From Rhodospirillales bacterium (GTDB taxonomy: Bacteria; Pseudomonadota; Alphaproteobacteria; Rhodospirillales; Defluviicoccaceae), in assembly GCA_007694935.1 (NCBI GenBank), contig REES01000073.1:1-64000 (forward strand): 64,000 nt of DNA. The letters run 5' to 3'. Of this stretch, positions 18,996 through 28,507 are shown in pieces. The notes under the pieces were generated by a model. That model was given only the letters and a program-made list of their open reading frames with translations. It had not been told where the DNA came from and did no database searches. Numbering within the stretch: position 1 is the first letter of the stretch; each line of letters opens with the position of its first letter. The translations under genes were made by a program, and so were the position numbers.

Positions 18996-19721
18996 CTAAC
19001 GGAAGTCCCGCTCCGGTTCGTAGACCGTGAAGTCCACCAGCGTGCCCAGCATCTGCAGGTAGGCGATCACCGCATCCAGCTCGGTAATCCGGCTCGGGTC
19101 ACCATCGAAGCTGCCGACCACTGCCTTGGGGTAGCGGGCGAGCAGACCCTCCACATCGCCCGCCCCGGTGGCCTGGGCGCGGAGGTCCCTCACCGCGTTG
19201 TCGATCTGTTCATCCGTGTAGGGCACCCCGACGACGCGGAGGCTGCGCAGGTGGTCGGCGATGTTGTGGAAGCGGAGCGCCTTGGTGGCAAAGAACGGGT
19301 AGGCCGGCATGATCGTCTCCGGCACGATGCCGCGCGGGTCCACGAAGTGGGCGACGTGCCAGTCGTTGGAGTACTTGCCGCCGACCCGGGCCAAGTCCGG
19401 TCCGGTGCGCTTGGAGCCCCACTGGAACGGGTGGTCATACAGGCTCTCGGCGGCAAGGCTGTAGTGCCCGTAGCGTTCGATCTCGTCGCGGAACGGGCGG
19501 ATCTGCTGGCTGTGGCAGGCATAGCAACCCTCCCGCACGTAGATGTTGCGCCCGGCCAGCTCCAACGGGGAGTAGGGGCGCATGCCCTCCACCTGCTCGA
19601 TGGTCTGCTCCATGGTGTAGAGCGGGACGAGCTGCACCAGGCCGCCGATGGACACGGTGATCAGGATCGCCACGGCGAGGATGATGACGTTCCTCTCGAA
19701 GATGTGATGGCCGAACTTCAT
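18996..19721 (-). CDS. ccoO: cbb3 oxidase monohaem subunit II CcoO
   Basis: Membrane-anchored cytochrome c subunit of cbb3 oxidase. 241 residues: an N-terminal anchor (about 10-32), the haem-binding CYACHSQQIRPF motif, the SKRTGPDLARVG segment and an axial Met in the IMPAYPF motif. It follows ccoN by 12 bp, indicating cotranscription. Confidence 0.96.
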   Translation of the reverse strand: MKFGHHIFERNVIILAVAILITVSIGGLVQLVPLYTMEQTIEQVEGMRPYSPLELAGRNIYVREGCYACHSQQIRPFRDEIERYGHYSLAAESLYDHPFQWGSKRTGPDLARVGGKYSNDWHVAHFVDPRGIVPETIMPAYPFFATKALRFHNIADHLRSLRVVGVPYTDEQIDNAVRDLRAQATGAGDVEGLLARYPKAVVGSFDGDPSRITELDAVIAYLQMLGTLVDFTVYEPERDFR

Positions 19722-19733
19722 CGCCGCCTCCCT

Positions 19734-21212
19734 CTACTCGGCCGGCGCCGCGGCGACACGGACGGGTGTCTGCACCGCCGCTTCGGTGCGCAGGTCGCCC
19801 CGGATGGTCCGCCACAGGTTGTAGACCATGATCAGCGAGCCGGCGAAGAACAGTACCCCGCCAAGTGCGCGGATCACGTAATAGGGGTGCATCGCCGCCA
19901 CCGTCTCGATGAACGAGTACTGAAGGAAGCCGAGGGAGTCGTAAGCCCGCCACATCAGCCCCTGCATGATCCCGGAAATCCACATCGCGGTGATGTAGAG
20001 GATGATGCCAAGGGTGGAGATCCAGAAATGCCAGTTGACCAGCCGCACCGAATAAAGCCGCGGCTGCTGCCACAGCCGTGGAACCAGATAGTAGACGGCG
20101 CCGAAGCTGATGAAGGCGACCCAGCCGAGCGCACCGGAATGCACGTGGCCGATGGTCCAGTCGGTGTAATGGCTGAGAGAGTTGACGGCGCGGATGGACA
20201 TCATCGGCCCTTCGAACGTCGCCATTCCGTAGAAGGCCACCGACGCCACCATGAACCGCAGCACCGGGTCGGTGCGCAATTTGTCCCAGGCGCCGGACAG
20301 GGTCATGATGCCATTGATCATGCCGCCCCAGGAGGGCATCCACAGCATGATCGAAAAGACCATGCCGAGGGTCTGCGCCCATTCCGGCAGGGCAGTGTAA
20401 TGCAGGTGGTGGGGACCCGCCCAGATGTAGAGGAATATCAGGGTCCAGAAGTGCACGATGCTGAGCCGGTATGAGTAAATCGGCCGCTCAGCCTGCTTCG
20501 GGATGAAGTAGTACATGATCCCGAGGAAGCCGGCGGTCAGGAAGAACCCCACCGCGTTATGGCCGTACCACCACTGGGTCATGGCGTCCTGCACGCCGGA
20601 CCAGACGATGTAGCTTTTGGTGCCGGCCAGCGATACCGGCACCGCGGCGTTGTTCACCAGGTGCAGCATCGCGATGGTGACGATGAAGGCGAGGAAGAAC
20701 CAGTTGGCGACGTAGATGTGCGGCTCCCGCCGCCGCATCAGGGTGCCGACGAAGATCACAAGGTAGGAAACCCAGACGATGGTGAGCCAGAGGTCGACGT
20801 ACCACTCGGGCTCGGCATACTCCTTTCCCTGGGTGATGCCGAGCACGTAGCCGGCGGCAGCCATGACGATGAACGCCTGGTAGCCCCAGAACACGAAATT
20901 GGCGAAGGCCGGGCCGCCCCACAGCGATGCGCGGCAGGTCCGCTGCACGCAGTACAGCGAGGTGGCGATCAGCGCGTTGCCGCCGAAGGCGAAAATCACC
21001 GCCGAGGTATGGACCGGGCGAAGCCGTCCGAAGGTGAACCATTCGAGCCCGAGGTTCAGTTGCGGATAGGCAAGCTGTAACGCGATATAGACCCCGACCA
21101 GGAAGCCGACGACGCCCCAGAACACCGTCGCCAGCGTGAATTTCTTGATGACGTCTTCGTTGTACGCCGGCGGCCCCTCAACGGCGGCGGCGGTGGCCGA
21201 CACTGCGCTCAT
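19734..21212 (-). CDS. ccoN: cbb3 oxidase catalytic subunit I CcoN
   Basis: Haem-copper oxidase subunit that reduces oxygen to water with proton pumping at low oxygen. 492 residues with about 12 transmembrane helices. Metal-ligand histidines are recognisable in RPVHTSAV (low-spin haem), [10 protein letters not shown] and GPHHLHY (CuB), and [11 protein letters not shown] (haems). The order ccoN-O-Q-P followed by G-H-I-S is the complete locus needed for a working enzyme. The start codon is preceded by GGGAGCAC. I found no clear FNR/FixK box upstream. Confidence 0.97.
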   Translation of the reverse strand: MSAVSATAAAVEGPPAYNEDVIKKFTLATVFWGVVGFLVGVYIALQLAYPQLNLGLEWFTFGRLRPVHTSAVIFAFGGNALIATSLYCVQRTCRASLWGGPAFANFVFWGYQAFIVMAAAGYVLGITQGKEYAEPEWYVDLWLTIVWVSYLVIFVGTLMRRREPHIYVANWFFLAFIVTIAMLHLVNNAAVPVSLAGTKSYIVWSGVQDAMTQWWYGHNAVGFFLTAGFLGIMYYFIPKQAERPIYSYRLSIVHFWTLIFLYIWAGPHHLHYTALPEWAQTLGMVFSIMLWMPSWGGMINGIMTLSGAWDKLRTDPVLRFMVASVAFYGMATFEGPMMSIRAVNSLSHYTDWTIGHVHSGALGWVAFISFGAVYYLVPRLWQQPRLYSVRLVNWHFWISTLGIILYITAMWISGIMQGLMWRAYDSLGFLQYSFIETVAAMHPYYVIRALGGVLFFAGSLIMVYNLWRTIRGDLRTEAAVQTPVRVAAAPAE

Positions 21213-21673
21213 CCCGTGCTCCCGAGTTCATAGAAAACGGAAAACCCGCTTTTTCCCGTCGGTCCTGCCGCCGGAAAAAGCACAGTCATTGTTGTCAGGA
21301 AGGCGACAGGTCGGGACGGCACAACATGCCTTCTTACCGGCAATGCACGCCGGCAAGCGCTCCACACTTCGCAATACACCCCACCCGCCCGCGTTTAGTT
21401 TAGAGCATCTGCATATTAGGGCGCGTCGCAACCGAAGTCAACATGAATGCAGGATCAACGGCTGTCCGCCTTGAACGGGAGCGTCCCGGTCGTCTGGGCT
21501 TGGCGCACCAATGACCTTCTGGCTCCTTCAGCTATTGATCATGAGAGTGAATCGCACTTTCCGTCGACTTCGGCTTTGGTGCGTCGCTGCCGCCGGGGCC
21601 CTCCGGTCGACTTGCCGGTGCCTTGCCGGGTGGAAACCCGTGTATTCGCGGCGCGATCTGCTAGGGTGGGGGC
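21213..21673. other. Divergent intergenic region between ccoN and the RlmI-like gene
   Basis: 461 bp without a convincing gene. It must hold the ccoN promoter (minus) and the methyltransferase promoter (plus). I looked for a TTGAT-N4-ATCAA type anaerobic box and saw none with both halves intact; TTGATC at 21535-21540 has no matching partner. The only clear structure is the inverted repeat at 21248-21281. Confidence 0.6.
21248..21281. repeat. Inverted repeat upstream of ccoN
   Basis: GCTTTTTCC (21248-21256) and GGAAAAAGC (21273-21281) are perfect 9-base arms, with a weak inner CGG/CCG pairing. It begins 36 bp upstream of ccoN, within its probable leader. It could be an operator or an mRNA hairpin; the sequence does not decide. 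Confidence 0.4.
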
Positions 21674-22873
21674 ATGCTCGACCGGCCCGCTGATCTTCCC
21701 ACCGTGTTCCTCAACCCCGGCGGCGACCGGCGCCTGAGCCAGGGGCACCCCTGGGCCTATGCCAACGAGGTCCGGATCGATGCAGCCGGCAAGGCCCTGG
21801 AGTCGGGCACGGTGGCCCGCCTTGCCCGGGTGGACGGCAAGCCGCTCGGCATCGGCATGTTCAATCCCCATGCCCTGATCGCCTTCCGCCTGTTGGACCG
21901 CGATCCCAGCGTGGCGGTGGACGGCGCATGGCTGTCGGGGCGGGTGGGGCGCGCCTTGGCGCTGCGCCGACGGCTCTTTGCCGAACCCTTCTACCGGCTG
22001 GTGCATGCCGAGGCAGATGCGCTGCCGGGCTTGGTGGTCGACCGGTTCGACGACGTGGCGGTGGTCCAGGCCAACACCGCCGGGATGGACCGCCTGCTGC
22101 CCCTGGTGATCGAGGCGGTGGAGGCCGCCATCAATCCGGCGGTGGTGGTGGTGCGCAACGATTCCAGGGCACGGGCGCTGGAAGGCCTCGATCGCACGGT
22201 CGTCGTCGTCAAGGGTGAGGTCGGTGGTCCGGTGCCCGTCCGCGAGGACGGCCTCGTCTTCTTTGCCGATGTCCTGACCGGGCAGAAGACCGGCTGGTTC
22301 TTCGACCAGCGGCGCAATCGGGCGTTTGCGGCCCCCCTGGCGGAAGGCGGGGCGATGCTCGACCTGTTCTGCCACACCGGCGGCTTTGCCGTTCGCGCCG
22401 CTGCCGGCGGGGCGTCGCCGGTGCTCGGCATCGACACCTCGGAGCCGGCTCTGGCGCTGGCGCGCCAAGCCGCCGCCGCCAACGGCGTTGATGCGCGCTG
22501 CACCTTCCGCCGGGGCGAGGTGTTCCAGTCTCTGGAGGCCTTGATCACCGAGGGTGCCCGCTTCCGCCTGGTGGTCGCCGATCCGCCGGCGTTCGTGAAG
22601 TCACGCAAGGAACTGGCTGCCGGCCTTCGCGGTTATCGCAAGCTCGCCCGCCTCGCCGCCCGGGTGGTGGAGCCGGGGGGGTTCCTGTTCCTGGCCTCGT
22701 GCTCGCACAATGTGGAGGCCGCCGGGTTCGCCGCCGAGTGCGCCGCGGGGCTAGCCAAGGCCGGCCGCACCGGACGGATCCTGCGCGCGGCCGGTGCCGG
22801 GCCGGATCACCCCATCCATCCCCATCTGCCCGAGACCGCCTACCTCAAGACCCTGGTCCTGCAGTTGGACTGA
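21674..22873 (+). CDS. rlmI: Class I SAM-dependent rRNA methyltransferase, RlmI-like
   Basis: Probable 23S rRNA (cytosine-5) methyltransferase of the RlmI/YccW type. 399 residues, very close to E. coli RlmI (396). It has an N-terminal PUA-like domain (GHPWAYANEV), a central region with LPGLVVDRFDD and a Rossmann methyltransferase domain. The SAM-binding start is LDLFCHTGGFAV, the acidic ribose-binding loop is GIDTSEPAL, the active site DPPAF is present, and a Cys follows in LASCSHNV. The RlmI name is by overall match; a related base specificity cannot be excluded. Confidence 0.82.
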   Translation: MLDRPADLPTVFLNPGGDRRLSQGHPWAYANEVRIDAAGKALESGTVARLARVDGKPLGIGMFNPHALIAFRLLDRDPSVAVDGAWLSGRVGRALALRRRLFAEPFYRLVHAEADALPGLVVDRFDDVAVVQANTAGMDRLLPLVIEAVEAAINPAVVVVRNDSRARALEGLDRTVVVVKGEVGGPVPVREDGLVFFADVLTGQKTGWFFDQRRNRAFAAPLAEGGAMLDLFCHTGGFAVRAAAGGASPVLGIDTSEPALALARQAAAANGVDARCTFRRGEVFQSLEALITEGARFRLVVADPPAFVKSRKELAAGLRGYRKLARLAARVVEPGGFLFLASCSHNVEAAGFAAECAAGLAKAGRTGRILRAAGAGPDHPIHPHLPETAYLKTLVLQLD

Positions 22874-22901
22874 CCGGCTGTGCCCGGCCCGCCGGTGGGG
22901 A

Positions 22902-23345
22902 TCACGACCGCCGCTGCTTCAGCAGGTCCCGGATCTCCTCCAGCAGCACCTCCTGCCGGGGCGGTGTCGCAGGCGCTTCCTCCGCCGCTTCCGACCTGGC
23001 CATGGCCGCGGTCTTCAATCGGTTGATCCACTTGATCAGGAGGAACACCGCGAAGGCGACGATGATGAAATGCAGCATGGTATTGATGAAGGCGCCATAC
23101 CCGATCACCGGCGCTCCGGCTTCCCGGGCGGCTGCCAGCGACGGATAGGACGCACCGGAGAGGTCGACGAACAGGTCGCTGAAATCGACCCCGCCGAGAA
23201 CCCAGCCGATCGGCGGCATCACCACCTCGTCGACCAAGGCGGCGACGATACGCCCGAAGGCGGCCCCGATGATGATGCCGACGGCCATGTCGACGACGTT
23301 GCCGCGCATGGCGAACTCACGGAATTCCTTGAGAAAATTTGACAT
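22902..23345 (-). CDS. mscL: Large-conductance mechanosensitive channel
   Basis: Homopentameric inner-membrane channel that opens under membrane tension and releases solutes during osmotic downshock. 147 residues: N-terminal amphipathic segment [16 protein letters not shown], first helix [18 protein letters not shown], a periplasmic loop, second helix [16 protein letters not shown], and a C-terminal helix [13 protein letters not shown]. It is convergent with the RlmI-like gene and divergent from the penicillin acylase gene. Confidence 0.95.
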   Translation of the reverse strand: MSNFLKEFREFAMRGNVVDMAVGIIIGAAFGRIVAALVDEVVMPPIGWVLGGVDFSDLFVDLSGASYPSLAAAREAGAPVIGYGAFINTMLHFIIVAFAVFLLIKWINRLKTAAMARSEAAEEAPATPPRQEVLLEEIRDLLKQRRS

Positions 23346-23623
23346 CCTGTTGGCTCCCAGCGGCGGCCCGGCCGATCCGAGACGCAGGCCGGCGATGATA
23401 CCGTTCGGCTCCGCTGGTGTCATCGCGCGGCCCGACCAGTCATCCTCGCCGAGCCCGCGGTCGCCGCGGCCTTTGTGCCGGAACCGCAAGGGGTGTCGAT
23501 GGGGTGGCCGGAGAGGGGGCGGATGACCGGTATCGCTCGACGCCCTAATCACCTCAACCGTTCGGCCGGGCGCGGCGTATCCGAGAGACAGCTGATACGG
23601 TTTGCCTTGGGAGGACCTGCACG

Positions 23624-25909
23624 ATGGTCTTGACGGGAAAATTCGCCACCGCCCTGTCCGTCCTGCTGCTCGCCGGCTGTGCGCTGCTGGCCCCGCTGCC
23701 GGAGCCGGCCGGCCTGGACGACCGCCTGACGGCATTCCCCACGGCGGAGATGCCGCTGGAACGGCCGGTGACCATCCACTGGGATGAGCATCAGGTCCCG
23801 TTCATCGAGGCGGAAACGGACAGTGATGCCGCCTTCACGCTCGGCCTGGTGCACGCCCACCTGCGCCTCGGCCAGATGGCGATCTACAAGCGGATCGCCC
23901 AGGGTCGCATCGCCGAGATGGGCGGGCCGCTCGCCACCGACATCGACCATGGTCTCCGCATCCTGGATTTCCGCCGGGCCGCCGGGGAGATCGTCGCGGC
24001 CATGCCGTCGGACACCCGGCTGTGGGTCGACCGCTTCGTCGCCGGCATCAATCACTATCAGGATCGGGTCGAGACCCTGCCGGTGGAGTACCGCATCCTC
24101 GGGCTCGAGCGGGAGCCGTGGACGACCGAAGACGTGGTCGCCTTCGGCCGGCTTTCCGGCGTCGACATAAACTGGCTGGTCTGGTTCAACCTGCTCAGCC
24201 TGCGCGACCGCGAGGACTGGCCGGAGATCTGGGCGCGCCTGTTGGAGGACGGCAGCAATTCGGCGCCCAGCTTTGCCGCCGAGCCGGCGCGTGGCGGGCT
24301 CGCCGCGCTGCTGGCCGCGGTGGGGCGCACCGGCAGCAACTCCCTGGCGCTGGCGCCGCGCCGGACCGCGAGCGGGGGGGCCATCATGGCCAACGACCCG
24401 CACCTGGGAGTCAACCTGCCCAACACCTGGCTGATCGCCGGGGTCAAATCGCCGTCCTACCATGCGGTCGGGCTGATGGTTCCGGGGCTGCCCCTGTTTG
24501 CCATTGGCCGCAATCCGTGGATCGCCTGGGGCGGGACCCACATGCGCGCGATGTCAAGTGACCTGGTCGACGTCTCCGGTCTGCCGCCGGAACAGATCCG
24601 CGAGCGGCGGGAGCGCATCGGCGTGCGCTGGTGGTTCGACCGCGAGGTGGTGGTCCGGGAGACCCCGTTCGGCCCGGTGCTGTCCGATGCACCGCTGCTG
24701 GAGGACTACGAGGGGGTACCGTTTGCGCTCAAGTGGATTGGGCACCAGGCCAGCGACGAGCTGACCGCCATGCTGGCGGCCAGCCGCGCCCGGGATTTCG
24801 ACGGCTTCCGCCAAGCCTTCGCCGGCTTCGCCGTGCCGGGCCAGAACATGCTGTATGCCGATGTCGAAGGCAACATCGGCCAAGTGATGGCGATCCGCCT
24901 GCCGGCCCGGGACGACCGGCCGCCGGACGACCTGTTCCGCCGGCCGGAGGCGGCGGCGGCGGACTGGCGGACCGTCAAGGGGGCCGCCGAGCTGCCCTAC
25001 AGCCTCAACCCCGAATCGGGATTCCTCGCCTCCGCGAACAATCGCCCGACCAACGATGCCGATATCGCGATCGGCTACTTCTTTTCCCCGGATGACCGGA
25101 TCCGACGTATGGCCGAACTCGCCACCGGGCCGGAGCCGCTGACCCTGGAGGACGTCAAGACGCTGCAGCAGGACGTGTTCATGGAGTCCTCACGGGCGCT
25201 CCGCGACCAGATTCTCCGCAAGCTCGCCGAGGCGGGCCTGATGACCCCGGACAGTGCGGCCGAGCGTGCCGTGATCGATCATCTTCGCGCCTGGGACGGC
25301 TACTATCGGGCGGAGTCCCGGGGCGCGCTGGCGTTCGAGCTGTTCCGTGCCGCCTTCACCGAGGATTTCTACCAAGCCCGGTTCGGGGCCGAGGACTGGG
25401 CCGCCTTCGCCGGGGTCGGCAGGATCAAGGAGATGCTGCTGGCTGACATCGCCGCCGCCGATCCGACCGAGCTGGCGCTGCCGCTCCGCCGCGGGCTTGC
25501 CGCCGCCGCCGAGGGTCTGGAGCGGTTCGACACCTGGGGGGATATGCACCGGCTGGAACTGCGCCATCCGCTCGCGTTCCTGCCGCTGGTCGGCGGTCGG
25601 TTCCGCTTTGCCGAACACCCGGTGGGCGGCGGCAACGAATCGCTGATGAAGACGGCGCACGGTGCCACCCGGGAGCGCCACACCGTCCGTTACGGCTCCA
25701 ACGCCCGTCACATCTCGGACCTGAGCGATCCGGATGCCAACTATTTCGTGCTGCTCGGCGGGCAGGACGGCTGGATCAACAGCACCACCTTCCTGGATCA
25801 GGCGGCGTTCTGGCGTGACGGGCGGTATCTGCGGGTGCCGCTGCTGCTTGAGTCGGTGCAGGTCGGCACGGCACGTCGGACGGAACTGCGTCCTGCCGAT
25901 CGGGGTTGA
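23624..25909 (+). CDS. Penicillin acylase family lipoprotein (Ntn amidohydrolase)
   Basis: 761 residues. Signal: a short positive N-terminus, a hydrophobic stretch and the lipobox LAGC with Cys19, predicting an envelope lipoprotein. The family (peptidase S45) makes one precursor that cleaves itself so that a Ser becomes the N-terminal nucleophile. Here the candidate is Ser238 in [10 protein letters not shown], with the conserved MANDPHLG and [18 protein letters not shown] segments after it. Members hydrolyse amides such as beta-lactam side chains and acyl-homoserine lactones; the substrate cannot be read from the sequence. It has a good ribosome site (GGGAGGA) and lies 70 bp before the GH3-family gene in the same direction. 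Confidence 0.9.
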   Translation: MVLTGKFATALSVLLLAGCALLAPLPEPAGLDDRLTAFPTAEMPLERPVTIHWDEHQVPFIEAETDSDAAFTLGLVHAHLRLGQMAIYKRIAQGRIAEMGGPLATDIDHGLRILDFRRAAGEIVAAMPSDTRLWVDRFVAGINHYQDRVETLPVEYRILGLEREPWTTEDVVAFGRLSGVDINWLVWFNLLSLRDREDWPEIWARLLEDGSNSAPSFAAEPARGGLAALLAAVGRTGSNSLALAPRRTASGGAIMANDPHLGVNLPNTWLIAGVKSPSYHAVGLMVPGLPLFAIGRNPWIAWGGTHMRAMSSDLVDVSGLPPEQIRERRERIGVRWWFDREVVVRETPFGPVLSDAPLLEDYEGVPFALKWIGHQASDELTAMLAASRARDFDGFRQAFAGFAVPGQNMLYADVEGNIGQVMAIRLPARDDRPPDDLFRRPEAAAADWRTVKGAAELPYSLNPESGFLASANNRPTNDADIAIGYFFSPDDRIRRMAELATGPEPLTLEDVKTLQQDVFMESSRALRDQILRKLAEAGLMTPDSAAERAVIDHLRAWDGYYRAESRGALAFELFRAAFTEDFYQARFGAEDWAAFAGVGRIKEMLLADIAAADPTELALPLRRGLAAAAEGLERFDTWGDMHRLELRHPLAFLPLVGGRFRFAEHPVGGGNESLMKTAHGATRERHTVRYGSNARHISDLSDPDANYFVLLGGQDGWINSTTFLDQAAFWRDGRYLRVPLLLESVQVGTARRTELRPADRG

Positions 25910-25910
25910 C

Positions 25911-25959
25911 CCGGACAACCGATCCCTCTTTTGTTTCATCGGTTCCATTCCTTGTCCGG
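25911..25959 (+). promoter_or_regulatory. Stem-loop between the acylase and GH3 genes
   Basis: CCGGAC (25911-25916) pairs with GTCCGG (25954-25959), and inside it AACCGAT (25917-25923) pairs with ATCGGTT (25938-25944), leaving a T-rich 14-base loop and a 9-base bulge. It starts right after the acylase stop codon. It may set the relative expression of the two genes; it lacks the T-run of an intrinsic terminator. Confidence 0.4.
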
Positions 25960-25979
25960 CATCCCGGAGCATCGGCCCC

Positions 25980-27509
25980 ATGTTCGACGCGACCCCGCTC
26001 TTGCGCCTCCACGCCCGCTATCGCCTGGCAGTGCTGCGTCAACTGGTGCCGCCGGCGGTCCAGGAACGGCAGCTTCTGAGCCTGATCGAGAAGGCCAAGG
26101 ACACCCGCTTCGGGCGCGATCACGGGTTCATCCACATCCGGTCGGTGGCGGGGTTCCAGAACCAGGTGCCGCTCCGCAAGTACGAGGATTTCTGGGAAAC
26201 CTACTGGCAGGCGGATTTTCCGCGCCTGAGCGATGTGAGCTGGCCGGGAACGATCCCCTACTTCGCCAAGACCTCCGGCACCACCACCGGCGTCACCAAG
26301 TTCATTCCGTGCTCACACCAGATGATCCGCTCCAATATCCGGGCCGGGATCGACCTGTATGTGCACCACGTGGCCAACCGCCCCGACAGCCGCGTCCTCG
26401 GCGGAGAGAGCTTTCAGCTCGGCGGCAGCACCGACCTGCGGGAGCTTGAAGACGGCATCTTCGTCGGCGACATCAGCGGCATTCTGGCCAACCGCATGCC
26501 GTGGTGGACCCGGGGCCGCTATTTTCCGCCGGAAAGCCTCACCCGCATCGCCGACTGGGACGAGAAGATCGGCGCCATCGCCAAGGCCATCGTCAACCGC
26601 GACATCCGCACCATCGGCGGGGCGCCGAGTTGGCTTCTGGTGTTCTTCGAACGGCTGGCGGCAGAGTGGCCGGCACATCAGGGTCGTCTCGCCCGGTTCT
26701 TCCCCCACCTGGAGATGCTGGTTCACGGCGGCATTCATATCGCCCCCTATCGGCCGACCCTCCGGCGCTTGCTGCAGGGAAGCCACGCCGAAACCCGTGA
26801 GGTTTATCCGGCCAGCGAGGGATTCATCGCGGTGGCCGACCGGGGCGATGGCGAGGGGCTCCGTCTGATGCTGGACACCGGCATCTTCTATGAGTTCGTG
26901 CCGGTGGAGGAACTCGGGGCCGAGCGGCCGACCCGGCACTGGATCGGCAACGTGGAAAAGGACGTCAACTACGCCATCGTGGTCAGCACCTGCGCCGGCT
27001 GCTGGGGCTACATCATCGGTGACACCATCCGCTTCGTCGACCTGGATCCGCCGCGGCTGCTGATCACCGGGCGGACATCCTATTCGCTGTCCAGCTTCGG
27101 CGAGCACTTGATCGGCGAGGAGATCGAGCGTTCGGTGGCCCAGGCGGCGCAGGAAATCGGCACCGGGGTCAACGACTTCTCGGTCGGCACGCTGTTCCCG
27201 GAACGGGAAGGGGATGTCGGCCGCCACCTGTTCATTGTGGAGTTTGCCAACCGGGTGCCCTCGGCCGACGCCATTGAGGCCTTCACCCGCCGCCTGGATG
27301 AATTACTCTCCGAGTCCAATGACGACTACCGGGTGCACCGGCACCGGGATTCGGCGATGAAGGGGCCGCGGGTGCACCCGGTAGAGCCCGGCACCTTCGC
27401 TGCATGGATGAAGCGGCGCGGCCAAGTGGGAGGCCAGCACAAGGTGCCGCGGATCATCAACGATCCCGAGCTGTTCGGCGACCTTCGGGAGTTCGTCGGC
27501 GCGGCCTAG
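25980..27509 (+). CDS. GH3 auxin-responsive promoter family protein (adenylate-forming enzyme)
   Basis: 509 residues. Named after plant GH3 acyl-amido synthetases, which adenylate a carboxylic acid and transfer it to an amino acid. The ATP-binding motif TSGTTTGVTKFIP is at 98-110, the second motif YPASEGFIAV lies near 280, and the C-terminal lid region begins near GDTIRFVDL and TGRTSYSLSSFGEHL. The start MFDATPLL follows a weak GGAG. Bacterial members are widespread but mostly uncharacterised, so acid and amine substrates are unknown. Its neighbour is a predicted amidase. The stop codon (27507-27509) lies inside the left arm of the palindromic element. Confidence 0.85.
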   Translation: MFDATPLLRLHARYRLAVLRQLVPPAVQERQLLSLIEKAKDTRFGRDHGFIHIRSVAGFQNQVPLRKYEDFWETYWQADFPRLSDVSWPGTIPYFAKTSGTTTGVTKFIPCSHQMIRSNIRAGIDLYVHHVANRPDSRVLGGESFQLGGSTDLRELEDGIFVGDISGILANRMPWWTRGRYFPPESLTRIADWDEKIGAIAKAIVNRDIRTIGGAPSWLLVFFERLAAEWPAHQGRLARFFPHLEMLVHGGIHIAPYRPTLRRLLQGSHAETREVYPASEGFIAVADRGDGEGLRLMLDTGIFYEFVPVEELGAERPTRHWIGNVEKDVNYAIVVSTCAGCWGYIIGDTIRFVDLDPPRLLITGRTSYSLSSFGEHLIGEEIERSVAQAAQEIGTGVNDFSVGTLFPEREGDVGRHLFIVEFANRVPSADAIEAFTRRLDELLSESNDDYRVHRHRDSAMKGPRVHPVEPGTFAAWMKRRGQVGGQHKVPRIINDPELFGDLREFVGAA

Positions 27510-27629
27510 TGGATCGGATTTGACGCTTGAATCCCAAGCGTCAACTTGGTCGATCTACCAAGCTGTTGATCTGGTAGTTCGATTCAGCCAACGGGTGGGA
27601 CTCATCCGTTGGCATCGAACCACTAGGCC
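27503..27629. repeat. 127-bp structured palindromic element between convergent genes
   Basis: The outer arms GGCCTAGTGG (27503-27512) and CCACTAGGCC (27620-27629) are perfect inverted repeats. Between them are three hairpins: TTGACGCTTG/CAAGCGTCAA (27520-27544, 10 bp, 5-base loop), CTTGGT/ACCAAG (27545-27562), and a long one with CCAACGGGTG/CATCCGTTGG (10 bp with one G-T pair) flanked by TTCGAT/ATCGAA pairing. The TAG in each outer arm is the stop codon of one of the two convergent genes. It may be a bidirectional terminator, a mobile palindromic unit, or both. Confidence 0.75.
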
Positions 27630-28507
27630 GGAGCGGCACCCCCGGTCGGCCTGCCGCCGGCGGCGGCTTCCATGAACCGCCGGAGCTTCTCGATGGCGCG
27701 CGCCTCGATCTGCCGCACCCGCTCGCGGGAGAGTCCGTAATGGTTGCTGAGCTCGGACAGCTTGACCGGATCGTCGCGCAGCTTGCGCTCGACGATGATG
27801 TGCCGCTCCCGGGTGTCGAGCTGCTGGAGCGCATGGTTCAGCAGCGCCCGTCGCTTGTCGTGCTCATCGGCTTTAATCACCAGGGTCTCCTGGTCATCGC
27901 CTTCGCTGATCAGGAAGTCCTGCCACTCCGCTTCGGTGTCGCTGCCGAAGCCGGCATTGACCGAGACGTCCCGGTGGCTCAGCCGCTGGTCCATGACGAT
28001 CACCTCGGCCTCCGGCACGCCCAGTTCGGTGGCGATCGCCGTGATCGCTTCGGGGCCCAGCGTCGCGTCCTCCAGCGGCTGGTGCTTGGCCTTCAGGCGT
28101 TTCAGGTTGAAAAACAGCCTTTTGCGGTGCTCGTTGGTGACCATCCGCACCAGCGACGAGGATCGCACCACGTAATCGGTGATGGCGGCGCGGATCCACC
28201 ACATCGCATACGTGGCGAGCCGGAAGCCGCGGTCGACGTCGAAGCGGTCCACCGCCTGCATCAGTCCCACGTTGCCCTCGGAAACCAGATCGGCGAACGG
28301 CAGGCCGTAGGCGCGATACTGGCTCGCGATCTTGATCACCAGCCGCTGATAGCTGCCGACGAGCTGTTCCGAGGCCCGCCTGTCGCGCTGCTGCTGCCAG
28401 CGGCGCACCAAGTCCGCTTCGGTGCTGGCATCCAGCATCGGGTACTTCAGCAGCCGCCGCAGATGGCGGCCCAGGTTCTCGTCCGGCCCGATCACCGGTG
28501 TCGGCAT
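27623..28507 (-). CDS. rpoH: RNA polymerase sigma-32 type factor RpoH
   Basis: Heat-shock sigma factor directing RNA polymerase to chaperone and protease genes. 294 residues. Region 2 is clear (DLVSEGNVGLMQAVDRFD, then TYAMWWIRAAI), the RpoH box is EHRKRLFFNLKRLK at about 126-139, and region 4 ends in LSRERVRQIEARA. The start ATG has the strong site GGAGGAAA five bases before it; an upstream in-frame ATG at 28534 has none. Alphaproteobacteria often have two RpoH paralogues, and which this is cannot be told here. The window also carries likely targets (clpP, clpX, lon). Its stop codon lies in the right arm of the palindromic element. Confidence 0.93.
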   Translation of the reverse strand: MPTPVIGPDENLGRHLRRLLKYPMLDASTEADLVRRWQQQRDRRASEQLVGSYQRLVIKIASQYRAYGLPFADLVSEGNVGLMQAVDRFDVDRGFRLATYAMWWIRAAITDYVVRSSSLVRMVTNEHRKRLFFNLKRLKAKHQPLEDATLGPEAITAIATELGVPEAEVIVMDQRLSHRDVSVNAGFGSDTEAEWQDFLISEGDDQETLVIKADEHDKRRALLNHALQQLDTRERHIIVERKLRDDPVKLSELSNHYGLSRERVRQIEARAIEKLRRFMEAAAGGRPTGGAAPA

